The position numbers were made by a program, and so were the translations under genes. From an uncultured Clostridia bacterium (GTDB lineage Bacteria > Bacillota > Clostridia > TANB77 > UBA1234), in contig CAKPAA010000003.1 in NCBI GenBank assembly GCA_934132775.1, positions 1 to 64,000 on the forward strand: a stretch of 64,000 nt of DNA. Reading direction: 5' to 3'. Below the pieces are notes generated by a model. The model saw only the letters and a list, made by a program, of their open reading frames with translations, was not told where the DNA came from and did no database searches. Shown here one piece after another: positions 17,684 to 25,669 of this stretch (position 1 is the stretch's first letter; each line of letters starts with the position of its first letter).

Positions 17684-19358
17684 TTAATTTTCACAAATTA
17701 TATTTTTGCTTTTTTCTATAATATTCAACATATCATTCGAAAGTTTTATCTCTGGTATGTGCTTAACTTTGTACGCTAGTGGATTAGTATTAGTTAGCAG
17801 CTCACTAATCAATTGCTCGACATATATAATTTTATTTGCATACTCATAAACTTTATTTTTGTCATTATTTTCTTGATAATAATTTAATGCTTCATTTAAA
17901 AGTACAATGTACTCTTCATAAATTTCAATATCATACTTATTAAGCTTTACTCTCTTCAAGGCACATACGCTTGCATTATCATAATCTTTTTCGCCCACAT
18001 AGTAATTTTCTAGTGCTTCGTAACCCCCACTAATATTCTTATTGTACTTTAAACATCTTTTACCAAGTTTCAACTGCATTTCTGCGTTTGTTGAACTGTA
18101 TAATTCTTCTTGTATTGCATCAGTGTAAAATGGAATTACAACACTTGCAAAACCATATCCACCACAAGAAAATATCAACGTGCCAATATGAAAAACATAG
18201 TTTATTGCAATTATCAGCTTAACCATATTTCTTTTCACAATGTCAAAAACGTATTCTTTTGTTTCATAATGTGCCATTCCAAGTATAATTGCTACAAAAA
18301 ATAAGTATTCTAAATCAATGTCAATCATAGAGTGACCTAAAATAAGTATTATCAACATTCGATTAAACGAACTTTGTCCTTTTTGAAAAAATATTAAACA
18401 TACTAAAAGTATTATCGAAATTGTTGGAACAACTCCTACATCTAGCAAATATTGCAATATTGAATTATGAACATATTTTGTATCATAAATAGCAGTTTTT
18501 TCAGTTGCCTGAGCATAATACCAACCCATATATCCGTAACCATAAGGCTTTTCTACAACCATTTTTAAAGCATCTGAATAATATAATAGCCTTGTAAGGA
18601 ACTCACTGCTTTGAAACATTTCACTATTTATCCTCTTTTCAAATTTCAAAAATTTATTCATTCCCACAAAAATCAAACAAAAACATAAAATCAACGCAAT
18701 TATTCGTTTTCTATTTTTCATCTCACTTGTTATAAATATTTCTACAAACATAAATAAAATAGTCAATAATATTATTGCTCTGCTATTTGTTAGCAAAATA
18801 CCTACCAAAATAATTATACTCATACACAGTCGATTTCCACGAATTTCTCCTTTTTGCAATAATATTAGCAAACTAACCAAAAGGAATAATCCGTAACTGT
18901 TAGCATATAAAAACAAACCTTGTAATCTACCATTTAAAAAGAATAATTCACTAGAAATAATGGCAAATATAATGCTAAGAATCACAGACACAGTTGCCGA
19001 ATAAGGCAATAGCCTAAATTTATCAACAGCGTCAATATAATTATTATTTTGAACCATCAATACTATAAAATTAGCTAAAAATAAAGATTTTATAAATCCA
19101 ATTATAGTCATTCCTCTGTCTACGGCCCAAAAATCAACTACAATAAAGCTAATATTATATAAAAGCAGTAACACTATATATATTCCAATAGGAAAAACAA
19201 TCTTTTTACGTTTCTTGCATATAAAATAAATACATATCAATGAAAATAATGACAAAAATATAGCAGACGTAGCACTTTCTGCACCGCCCTAAAAGTGGCA
19301 TAAGAAATATCAATACGTCAAAACAACTTAACTTATTGCTAACCTTTACTTTTTTCAT
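17684..19358 (-). CDS. O-antigen ligase/polymerase-like membrane protein with a +1 frameshift near the 5' end
   Basis: About ten membrane helices, a periplasmic-type loop with VEKPYGYGYMGWYYA and YVHNSILQYLLDVGV (the Wzy_C/ligase pattern), and a 150-residue TPR-like C-terminal tail. Such proteins polymerise or ligate surface polysaccharide. The open frame begins only at 19255 with a TTG and no ribosome site. The real start is ATG 19358 behind TAAGGAGGTG. Its frame reads MKKVKV...FLMPLLG and then must shift +1 at 19285-19289 (GGG CGG U) to continue GAESATSAIFL into the main frame. Without the shift, translation stops after about 55 codons. It could be a sequencing error, a pseudogene or programmed shifting. 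Confidence 0.72.
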
Positions 19359-19419
19359 TTTTCACCTCCTTACATTTTCAACTATTTTCTAACTAATATT
19401 ACCACAATTTTCATATTTT

Positions 19420-19464
19420 GTACACACATTTGTGTACTTATTTTATTTCTTATTTTGTGTACAC
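19420..19464. promoter_or_regulatory. Operator palindromes between the divergent RHH gene and polymerase gene
   Basis: GTACACA-CATT-TGTGTAC (19420-19437) is a perfect palindrome. A second half-site pair, GTGTACAC, stands at 19457-19464. They lie between the two divergent starts (19358 minus, 19485 plus). They are probable binding sites for the ribbon-helix-helix protein encoded next to them. Confidence 0.6.
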
Positions 19465-19484
19465 TATGTAATAAGAGGTGGCGT

Positions 19485-19661
19485 ATGAAAAAATTAGAGA
19501 TAAAAAAACATTCAAAAGCAAATGATACAATAACGAGAACAATTCGCATAAGCGGCGATACATTTGATAAGATTGCGGAACTCGCAGAAAAAAATGGATT
19601 AAGTTTCAATAGTGTTGTAAATCAAATTATCGAATACGGTCTCGAAAATATACAAGAATAA
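19485..19661 (+). CDS. Ribbon-helix-helix (Arc/MetJ-type) DNA-binding protein
   Basis: 58 residues. TRTIRISGDTFDKIAELAEK and NGLSFNSVVNQIIEYGLENI form the beta strand and two helices of an RHH domain. Such proteins bind palindromic operators as dimers of dimers. The start at 19485 follows AAGAGGTG; the longer in-frame reading from 19455 has no site. The upstream GTACACA palindromes suggest autoregulation and control of the divergent polymerase/S-layer genes. A terminator follows. No partner toxin gene is adjacent, so this is a regulator rather than an obvious antitoxin. Confidence 0.8.
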   Translation: MKKLEIKKHSKANDTITRTIRISGDTFDKIAELAEKNGLSFNSVVNQIIEYGLENIQE

Positions 19662-19702
19662 AAAACGACTTTTATAACAATTAAGCTATAAAAGTCATTT
19701 TT
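19662..19702 (+). terminator. Terminator of the RHH gene
   Basis: GACTTTTATA (19667-19676) pairs with TATAAAAGTC (19687-19696), followed by ATTTTT. Confidence 0.8.
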
Positions 19703-19768
19703 AAAATTTATATGATAACTATTTTAAACGCATTAAGTAAAATTTTAAAAAATATCAATACCGAAGTA

Positions 19769-19889
19769 TTGACATTTTATGTTACTATAGTATAATTAAA
19801 TTAAAGATGAGGTTTTGGTCACAATGTGACTTGCCCCGATTGTGTAAAAAATCACTCAACCTTGGCAAATTGGATAGAGTGATTTTTTT
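19769..19889 (+). ncRNA. Predicted antitoxin RNA, copy 1
   Basis: TTGACA (19769-19774), 16-base spacer, TATAAT (19791-19796), predicted 5' end near 19803. The RNA has a short GTCACA-A-TGTGAC hairpin and ends at a terminator with arms AATCACTC and GAGTGATT (to 19889). It converges on the peptide mRNA of the opposite strand and shares its terminator, so the 3' parts are complementary. This is the layout of type I systems such as Fst or TxpA/RatA. No expression data. Confidence 0.6.
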
Positions 19890-19892
19890 ATG

Positions 19893-19979
19893 CTATTTCT
19901 TCTTATTGATTAGTATCTTTAAGAAGGATGCTATGAGTAGAACTTTAATTGCAAATAATATGTAATCGTTTTCTATCAT
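19893..19979 (-). CDS. Small hydrophobic peptide, predicted type I toxin (copy 1)
   Basis: 28 residues: MIENDYIL, a hydrophobic helix FAIKVLLIASFLKILI, and a basic NKKK tail. This is the size and shape of membrane toxins in type I systems. GGGAGG lies 8 bases before the ATG; another in-frame ATG at 19985 is too close to that site. The promoter is TTGACA (20082-20077) and TAGACT (20059-20054) with a 17-base spacer, giving a 5' UTR of about 65 bases. The convergent small RNA overlaps its 3' end. Toxicity is inferred, not shown. Confidence 0.65.
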   Translation of the reverse strand: MIENDYILFAIKVLLIASFLKILINKKK

Positions 19980-20053
19980 CGGCATCACCTCCCTTTTCAT
20001 TTTGAAAATAAAAAGGGCAAATCACATCATATCCGAACAACCTCATCATTAGT

Positions 20054-20082
20054 AGTCTACATTATATGTGTTTCATTGTCAA
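20054..20082 (-). promoter_or_regulatory. Promoter of the toxin-like peptide, copy 1
   Basis: TTGACA, 17-base spacer, TAGACT. A TATAAT also sits inside the spacer at a distance of 10 bases, too short to pair with this -35. In copy 2 the -10 is TGGACT and the internal TATAAT is TATGCT. Confidence 0.5.
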
Positions 20083-20113
20083 CAAAAAATACAAACTTAT
20101 TACTTTTCAATTA

Positions 20114-20149
20114 TATAAAAATGAGCAGTAGAATTAAACTCTACTGCCC
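20114..20149 (-). terminator. Terminator of the ankyrin gene
   Basis: GGGCAGTAGA (20149-20140) pairs with TCTACTGCTC (20132-20123), then a T-rich run on the minus strand. Confidence 0.85.
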
Positions 20150-20159
20150 ACTTTTATTT

Positions 20160-20648
20160 TTAAACATTATTTTCAATATTTTGTACAACACCAATTCTTT
20201 TTTGACATATCGCATCAAGTAAAAGCTCAACTATTTCATTATTTCGTCTAGCTAAAGCTAAATATAGTGCATGATAATTATCTGCGGCTGGATTTGCGCC
20301 AACACCAAGAAGTAATTTTATAATCTCCACATGTCCTCCATATGCCGCCAACCTAAGACAATATCCTTCATCCAATTCGCTATCATAAGTCCTTGCGCCA
20401 TTGTCAATCAATAGTTTTACAATATCGGTATGACCATTTCTTGATGCTAGTTCTAATGGATAGTTTCGATTTTCAATAATATCTGCTCCCTTAGAAACAA
20501 GCAACTCCACCAATTCCGTGTGTCCATTTTCTGCTGCCCATGAAATTGCATTATCCGGAACCAATCCATTTTTAATACTTTCCAATAAACCTTTTTTAGT
20601 GAAAGTGTCTTTTGAAACAATAGTAACAATCTCTTTCTTTCCGTTCAT
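20160..20648 (-). CDS. Ankyrin-repeat protein
   Basis: 162 residues with four ankyrin repeats between about 30 and 150. Clear units are AISWAAENGHTELVELLVSKGAD, then the similar ASRNGHTDIVKLLIDNGA, AAYGGHVEIIKLLLGVGAN and a final ALARRNNEIVELLLDA. No signal peptide or membrane segment, so it is cytoplasmic and probably binds another protein. AAAGGAGG precedes the ATG, and a strong terminator follows. It is enclosed by the two copies of the toxin-antitoxin-like module; no partner gene is visible. Recombination between the direct repeats would delete it. Confidence 0.85.
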   Translation of the reverse strand: MNGKKEIVTIVSKDTFTKKGLLESIKNGLVPDNAISWAAENGHTELVELLVSKGADIIENRNYPLELASRNGHTDIVKLLIDNGARTYDSELDEGYCLRLAAYGGHVEIIKLLLGVGANPAADNYHALYLALARRNNEIVELLLDAICQKRIGVVQNIENNV

Positions 20649-20802
20649 GGTAAATTTTCCTCCTTTTTAATTGTAAAGGAATGTTCAATAGTTACACATT
20701 TGCTGTAGTATATCATAGATTTTTATCACTGTAAACTAAATTACACCAAATATCAAAGACAAATAACAAGTAAGATTTTACAAAAATATCAATACCGAAG
20801 TA

Positions 20803-20923
20803 TTGACATTTTATGTTACTATAGTATAATTAAATTAAAGATGAGGTTTTGGTCACAATGTGACTTGCCCCGATTGTGTAAAAAATCACTCAACCTTGGC
20901 AAATTGGATAGAGTGATTTTTTT
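20803..20923 (+). ncRNA. Predicted antitoxin RNA, copy 2
   Basis: Same promoter, body and terminator as copy 1, shifted by 1,034 bases; predicted 5' end near 20837. Confidence 0.6.
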
Positions 20924-20926
20924 ATG

Positions 20927-21013
20927 CTATTTCTTCTTATTGATTAGTATCTTTAAGAAGGATGCTATGAGTAGAACTTTAATTGCAAATAATATGTAAT
21001 CGTTTTCTATCAT
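20927..21013 (-). CDS. Small hydrophobic peptide, predicted type I toxin (copy 2)
   Basis: Identical 28-residue peptide to copy 1, with the same GGGAGG site and convergent antisense RNA. The promoter -10 differs (TGGACT in place of TAGACT), so expression of the two copies may differ. Because the RNAs are identical, either antitoxin should silence either toxin. Confidence 0.63.
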   Translation of the reverse strand: MIENDYILFAIKVLLIASFLKILINKKK

Positions 21014-21127
21014 CGGCATCACCTCCCTTTTCATTTTGAAAATAAAAAGGGCAAATCACATCATATCCGAACAACCTCATCATTAGTAGTCCACAGCATA
21101 TGTGTTTCATTGTCAATATTGCTAACA

Positions 21128-21196
21128 TTATATTTTCAAAATTTTAACCTCACAATATTCTATGAAATCGTCTATATCATAATCAATTTGTAACAT
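21128..21196 (-). pseudogene. N-terminal fragment of a tyrosine recombinase-like gene
   Basis: 22 codons, MLQIDYDIDDFIEYCEVK and four more residues, preceded by AAAGGGGAG. The sequence resembles the first helix of the SAM-like N-terminal domain of XerC/XerD-type recombinases. It stops 11 bases before the edge of repeat copy 2. I read it as the stump of an integrase gene broken when the module inserted. The match is from memory and short, so confidence is limited. Confidence 0.4.
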
Positions 21197-21410
21197 AAAA
21201 AAACTTCTCCCCTTTACTTAAAATTTGTTTTTGACTTGTAAAACAAAATTCTTAAATAAATTGGAAAAGTTTTTTGTTTTCCTACCCAATAAATTATAAA
21301 AGTTTATAGGTTTTGACATTTTATATTTATTGGTTTCATTGCGAATTTTTATATGTATTTTTATAAACTTTATAGGTTTATTAAATCTTGTAATTCTTCT
21401 CACACAAGCA

Positions 21411-22208
21411 TTATGCTGATTTCATTTCAAGTCTTAGCTTATCTGCTATCATTGCTATGAACTCTGAATTTGTTGGCTTGCCTTTGGTTGCTGATATTGT
21501 GTTTCCGAACATTTCGTTATTGGTATCCATACTTCCACGTGTCCACGCTACTTCTATTGCATGACGTATTGCTCTTTCTACACGTGATGGAGTTGTTTTG
21601 AATTTCTTTGCAAGTGTTGGATATAATTGTTTTGTAACTGAGTTTATTACATCTATATCATTTACAGCTAACGTTATTGCTTCTCTTATGTATTGATATC
21701 CTTTTATGTGTGCTGGTACTCCAACTTCGTGAATTATATTTGTTATCGATGATTCTAAATCTTCTCTTCCTTGTGGCATATAACTCATTTTTCTTAGTGG
21801 TATTCCGAACGCTTTTGGAGCTTCCACCATTCCGTTCTTTATTTCTCTTAGCCTTTTTGCTAGTAGTTCCAAATCAAATGGCTTTAACATATAGTATTGT
21901 GCACCTAGCATAACTGTTCTTTGCGTTATGACGTCTTGACCTATTGCTGAAAGCATTATGAATTGTGTTTTTAATTTTTTGGGCATTGCATTTAATTTTT
22001 CTAGTACTCCTATACCATCTAGTTGAGGCATTATTACGTCTAAAAGTGCTACATCTGGCTCTTTTTCAACTAACATCTTAACGGCTTCTTCTCCATCTTT
22101 GGCTATATCTATTACTTCAATATCTTCCTTTTTGTTTAAAAAATTCTTTACTATTTGAGCGAATTCAATGTTGTCATCGGCAATTACTACTTTGATTTTT
22201 TCTTGCAT
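21411..22208 (-). CDS. spo0A: Sporulation master regulator Spo0A
   Basis: 265 residues. Receiver domain 1-125 with the acidic pair D11/D12 and phospho-acceptor D57 in LLDVIMPQLDG. A linker leads to the sigma-like C-terminal DNA-binding domain, with recognition region KTTPSRVERAIRHAIEVAW at about 210-228 and the C-terminal KPTNSEFIAMIADKL. Phosphorylated Spo0A binds 0A boxes and starts sporulation. AGGAGG lies 9 bases before the ATG. The gene is transcribed alone. The spoIVB gene often found upstream is absent; yigZ stands there. Confidence 0.97.
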   Translation of the reverse strand: MQEKIKVVIADDNIEFAQIVKNFLNKKEDIEVIDIAKDGEEAVKMLVEKEPDVALLDVIMPQLDGIGVLEKLNAMPKKLKTQFIMLSAIGQDVITQRTVMLGAQYYMLKPFDLELLAKRLREIKNGMVEAPKAFGIPLRKMSYMPQGREDLESSITNIIHEVGVPAHIKGYQYIREAITLAVNDIDVINSVTKQLYPTLAKKFKTTPSRVERAIRHAIEVAWTRGSMDTNNEMFGNTISATKGKPTNSEFIAMIADKLRLEMKSA

Positions 22209-22230
22209 TGTTCAAATCCTCCTAACATTT

Positions 22231-22275
22231 TACGGCTTATTTTAGCTTTTTTCGCTCGCTAAATAAGCTGTTTTT
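22231..22275 (-). terminator. Hairpin between yigZ and spo0A
   Basis: GCTTATTTAGC pairs with GCTAAAATAAGC in the leader before spo0A. It lies downstream of the spo0A promoter, so it would be part of the spo0A 5' UTR. It is not followed by a U tract, so it may control mRNA stability rather than end transcription. Confidence 0.4.
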
Positions 22276-22288
22276 TCACTACACTCAA

Positions 22289-22317
22289 AGTATACTACCA
22301 ATATTTGGAAAAAGCAA
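22289..22317 (-). promoter_or_regulatory. Promoter of spo0A
   Basis: TTGCTT (22317-22312), 17-base spacer, TATACT (22294-22289). A small palindrome, CCAAATATTGG, lies in the spacer and could bind a regulator. No clear 0A box was seen. Confidence 0.55.
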
Positions 22318-22341
22318 TATTTATTTGTAATTTTTTACCAT

Positions 22342-22962
22342 TTATTTGTGATAATATGTTCCTTTCAATTTTACTTTAGCAGTTCCTTCAGTTTTTTCAA
22401 TTATTTTGTCTGTTATGTTTTGTGATTTTTCTGTATCTACTATTATACTTATAGATACTTTTTCTGAGAAACTAATTTGGCTTATGTGTATTCTTTCAGT
22501 TTTAAAGTAGTGTTGTAAAATGTTATTAAAGTTGTAATCAACTGTAATTTCGTATTCGTTGCTCAATTTCATTTCTATTTTTTTCGCTAAAGATATGGCT
22601 TGTTTTGCCGCCGTGCTATACGCACGAACTAGGCCTCCCGTACCTAATAAGATACCTCCAAAATAACGAGTAACAATAACTAATACGTTTTGTAGGTTTT
22701 CGCCTCTTAATATATCTAATATTGGTATTCCCGCCGTTCCGCTAGGTTCACCATCATCACTGCATCTTTCTAGTACATTTGCTATTCTGTAGGCAAATAC
22801 ATTATGTCTTGCTTCTCTGTGCATTTTTCTTGTTTTTTCAATTATTCTTATTGCTTCTGCTTCATTTTCGACATTTACAAGTAGTGCTATAAATCTTGAT
22901 TTTTTTTCTATTATTTCCGATGTGTATTCTTGCTCATCTATTGTGTAAAAAGCATTTAACAT
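22342..22962 (-). CDS. yigZ: YigZ / IMPACT family protein
   Basis: 206 residues. N-terminal IMPACT domain with the signature DDGEPSGTAG and VTRYFGGILLGTGGLVRAY at about 70-120, then the DUF1949 C-terminal domain. The bacterial role is not settled; the eukaryotic relative binds Gcn1, and bacterial members may bind nucleic acid. GGGGGAG precedes the ATG. It lies about 70 bases downstream of the flavoprotein gene and could share its transcript. Confidence 0.92.
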   Translation of the reverse strand: MLNAFYTIDEQEYTSEIIEKKSRFIALLVNVENEAEAIRIIEKTRKMHREARHNVFAYRIANVLERCSDDGEPSGTAGIPILDILRGENLQNVLVIVTRYFGGILLGTGGLVRAYSTAAKQAISLAKKIEMKLSNEYEITVDYNFNNILQHYFKTERIHISQISFSEKVSISIIVDTEKSQNITDKIIEKTEGTAKVKLKGTYYHK

Positions 22963-23030
22963 ATGTATTTCTCCCCCGCAATTTCTTATTTTATATCCAT
23001 AATTCGTGTTTTTTCAAGCTTTTTCGTTCG

Positions 23031-24275
23031 TCATTTTTCGACATTCTTTGCTGCTAAATATGCTGTGCTAAAAGCAATTTGTAAATTAAATCCGCCTGTA
23101 TATGCATCTACATCTATTATTTCACCAGCAAAGAATAGTCCATTAACTAGCTTTGATTCCATTGTTGAAGAGTTTATTTCTTTGATATTTATTCCTCCTG
23201 CTGTTATTATTGCTTCATCTATTGTCCTAAAACCTTTTATCTTGAACTCTAATTTTTTTAGTGTTTCAGCTAGTTTTCTTCGCTCTTCTTTTGTTATTTG
23301 GTCTGTCTGCTTTTCTTCTGGTATATTTGATTTTTTTATGATGTAATTTATCATTTTGCATGGTAATAGGTCATTTAAAGAATTTTTGTATTGTTTTCTT
23401 GTATATTTTTCAAAGTCACGTTGTATTCTTGTTTCTAGTTTTTCAGCCGTTAGTGCTGGTTTTAGATCTATTTCCAAGGTTATTTCTTTGTTCTTTAATT
23501 TTTCGTCTACATTTTTTACCCTTAGCAAATGTGCGCTTGAACTTAATATTATCGGTCCTGAAACTCCAAAATGTGTGAACAACATTTCTCCAAAGTCTTC
23601 ATACACTAATTTTTGTCCATCTTTTATCTTTATTGATACATTTTTTAATGAAAGTCCTTGCAAATCCACTATATCCTTTTCATATAGTTCTATTGGCACC
23701 AATGAAGCCTTTGGCTTAACAACTGTGTGACCTAACATCTCTGCCATTTTATATCCATCACCAGTTGAACCTGTTGTTGGATAACTTTTTCCACCAGTAG
23801 CTAATATAACTTTATCGCACAAATAGGTGTTGTCTGCTGTTTTTACTCCAACAACTTTTCCATCTTCCACAAGTATCTTTTCTACTCTTGAATTTACTAT
23901 TACTTTAACTTTTCTTTTATCTAGTTCTTTTTTTAGTCTATCTATAACTTCCATAGCACTATCTGATACTGGAAATACTCTGTCTCCTCTTTCAACTTTT
24001 GTTTTTACGCCAATTTCATTGAAAAAGTCTATTGTATCTTGATTGGTAAACTGGCTAAATGCACTGTATAAAAATCTTCCATTTCCAGGTACGTTTTTTA
24101 TAAAGTTGTCCATATCTGTTGCATTTGTGATGTTACATCTGCCTTTACCTGTTATTGAAAGTTTTCTACCTAAACTACGCATTTTTTCTAATATAGTAAC
24201 TTTATTTCCATTTCGTGCTGACATTATTGCTGCCATCATTCCAGCAGCACCGCCACCGATTACAATAACATTCAT
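23031..24275 (-). CDS. NAD(P)/FAD-dependent oxidoreductase, HI0933/BaiN family
   Basis: 414 residues. The N-terminal FAD-binding Rossmann motif VIGGGAAGMMAAIMSARNG is at about 4-22. LSITGKGRCNIT, ATGGKSYPTTGSTGDG and the C-terminal GLFFAGEIIDVDAYTGGFN are all signatures of the HI0933 family. These are soluble flavoproteins; one relative is a bile-acid dehydrogenase (BaiN), but most have no proven substrate. It is 9 bases downstream of the methionine-gamma-lyase-family gene, so the two are almost certainly one operon. Confidence 0.9.
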   Translation of the reverse strand: MNVIVIGGGAAGMMAAIMSARNGNKVTILEKMRSLGRKLSITGKGRCNITNATDMDNFIKNVPGNGRFLYSAFSQFTNQDTIDFFNEIGVKTKVERGDRVFPVSDSAMEVIDRLKKELDKRKVKVIVNSRVEKILVEDGKVVGVKTADNTYLCDKVILATGGKSYPTTGSTGDGYKMAEMLGHTVVKPKASLVPIELYEKDIVDLQGLSLKNVSIKIKDGQKLVYEDFGEMLFTHFGVSGPIILSSSAHLLRVKNVDEKLKNKEITLEIDLKPALTAEKLETRIQRDFEKYTRKQYKNSLNDLLPCKMINYIIKKSNIPEEKQTDQITKEERRKLAETLKKLEFKIKGFRTIDEAIITAGGINIKEINSSTMESKLVNGLFFAGEIIDVDAYTGGFNLQIAFSTAYLAAKNVEK

Positions 24276-24284
24276 TTTTTTCTC

Positions 24285-25514
24285 CTATATATTCATTCTT
24301 TTTACTGTTTCAATAATTGCCATTCTACCATAAGCATATGTAAGTCCACCTTGTAGGTAGCCAACATATGGTTCTCTTAGTGGTCCATCACAACTTAATT
24401 CTATTGACGAACCTGATGTAAAAGCTCCTGCCGCCATAATTATTTTGCTATCATATCCAGCCATATCACAAGGCTCTGGCGTTGCAAATGAGTCTACTGG
24501 CGAGTTTGCTTGTATTCCTTGGCAGAATTTTATTAGTTTTTCTGGACTACCAAACTTTATCATTTGAACTATGTCTGATCTTTTTTCATCATATTTAGGT
24601 GATACTTCGTATCCTAACTTTTCTAACAGTCTAGCTGCAAAAATATCTATTTTCTTACTTTCGCAAACTATATGTGGTGCCATAAATAATCCTTGCAAAG
24701 CTTTTCTATTAAAGTCAAATGTTGCACCACCCTCTTTGCCTAATCCAGGAGCACTATATCTATCACTTATTAAATCTATTAACTCTTTTTTTCCTACAAT
24801 GTATCCACCTGTTGGTGCAATTCCACCACCCATATTTTTTATTAAAGAACCAACGGTCACATCTGCACCAATTTCAATTGGCTCTCTTTCTTCTGTAAAT
24901 TCACCATAGCAGTTATCCACCATAACATACGTTTTATCGCAAGCTTCTTTCACTGTTTTTATAGCTTCTTCTAGTTCAGAAATTAAAAACGCATTTCTAT
25001 ATGCATAGCCTCTTGAACGTTGAATTATAACTAATTTAATATCTTTTTTTGATACTCTTTCTTTAATTTTTTCTAGGTCAAACTTATTATTTTCTAATAA
25101 ATCTATTTGTTCATACTTAACTCCAAATGCTCTTAATGAACTTGGATTTTCTATAATTCCCAGTGTTTCATCCAAGGTATCATATGGTTTTCCATTTATG
25201 CTAAGCACGATGTCTCCTGGTCTTAATATTCCAAACATTGTTGTTGATATTGTGTGTGTACCTGAAATAAATTGCATTCTAACCAAAGCATCTTCTGCCT
25301 TATATATTTCGGCAAATATATTTTCTATTGTTTCTCTTCCAATGTCGTTATATCCATAACCTGTTGTTCCATTTAAATGTGCTTCACTAACTTGATTATG
25401 TTTAAAAGCTTCTAGCACTTTTTTGGAATTTTTGTACTCTATTTCGTTATTTATTTTAAATTGATTTTCAATATCTATATCTACTTGCTTTATAATCTCT
25501 TCTAAATTTTCCAC
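24285..25514 (-). CDS. Methionine gamma-lyase family PLP enzyme (aluminium-resistance protein family)
   Basis: 409 residues from GTG 25514. Fold-type I PLP enzyme of the PF06838 family: HLNGTTGYGYNDIGRETI near the N-terminus, FISGTHTIST, VMVDNCYGEF, and the lysine loop TVGSLIKNMGGGIAPTGGYIVG. Catalysis is probably C-S lyase-type, but the substrate is unproven. GTG 25514 is chosen because AGGAA lies 8 bases upstream. The longer frame to 25568 would begin upstream of the predicted transcription start. It heads an operon with the flavoprotein gene. Confidence 0.9.
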   Translation of the reverse strand: MENLEEIIKQVDIDIENQFKINNEIEYKNSKKVLEAFKHNQVSEAHLNGTTGYGYNDIGRETIENIFAEIYKAEDALVRMQFISGTHTISTTMFGILRPGDIVLSINGKPYDTLDETLGIIENPSSLRAFGVKYEQIDLLENNKFDLEKIKERVSKKDIKLVIIQRSRGYAYRNAFLISELEEAIKTVKEACDKTYVMVDNCYGEFTEEREPIEIGADVTVGSLIKNMGGGIAPTGGYIVGKKELIDLISDRYSAPGLGKEGGATFDFNRKALQGLFMAPHIVCESKKIDIFAARLLEKLGYEVSPKYDEKRSDIVQMIKFGSPEKLIKFCQGIQANSPVDSFATPEPCDMAGYDSKIIMAAGAFTSGSSIELSCDGPLREPYVGYLQGGLTYAYGRMAIIETVKRMNI

Positions 25515-25539
25515 TTGTTTCTTCCTTTCCTCTCGACAC

Positions 25540-25568
25540 ATTATATTATATTTTTCCATAATTTTCAA
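25540..25568 (-). promoter_or_regulatory. Promoter of the methionine-gamma-lyase-family operon
   Basis: TTGAAA (25568-25563), 17-base spacer, TATAAT (25545-25540). Transcription would start near 25533, which rules out the upstream ATG codons and fixes GTG 25514 as the start. Confidence 0.75.
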
Positions 25569-25599
25569 GTATTATGTCTACATATTTTGTTAAAGTTGC

Positions 25600-25657
25600 A
25601 CAAAAAAAGTGGCAATTTGAAGCAAAACAAAAATTTCACCTCAAATTAACCACTTTT
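25600..25657 (-). terminator. Terminator of the ireB-ruvX-yrzB operon
   Basis: AAAAGTGGTTAATTTGA pairs with TCAAATTGCCACTTTT across the interval, then a T run on the minus strand. Confidence 0.85.
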
Positions 25658-25669
25658 GCTTACTTAAAA

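Larger units (their letters stand above)
19748..20082. repeat. 335-bp direct repeat, copy 1 (type I toxin-antitoxin-like module)
   Basis: Matches 20782-21116 at a constant offset of 1,034 bases. By eye I see about three substitutions, all near 20057-20065. Each copy holds a plus-strand small RNA with promoter and terminator and a minus-strand 28-codon hydrophobic peptide gene with its own promoter. The two copies flank the ankyrin gene. Confidence 0.9.
20782..21116. repeat. 335-bp direct repeat, copy 2 (type I toxin-antitoxin-like module)
   Basis: Second copy of 19748-20082. It ends directly beside a truncated recombinase-like fragment (21128-21196), so this copy probably arrived by insertion or rearrangement there. 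Confidence 0.9.

Noticed and set aside
21218..21403. 61-codon minus-strand ORF between the modules and spo0A
   Set aside because: GTG start without a ribosome site, Lys/Ile/Asn-rich low-complexity product as expected from AT-rich DNA, and it covers direct and inverted short repeats likely to belong to the spo0A 3' region.
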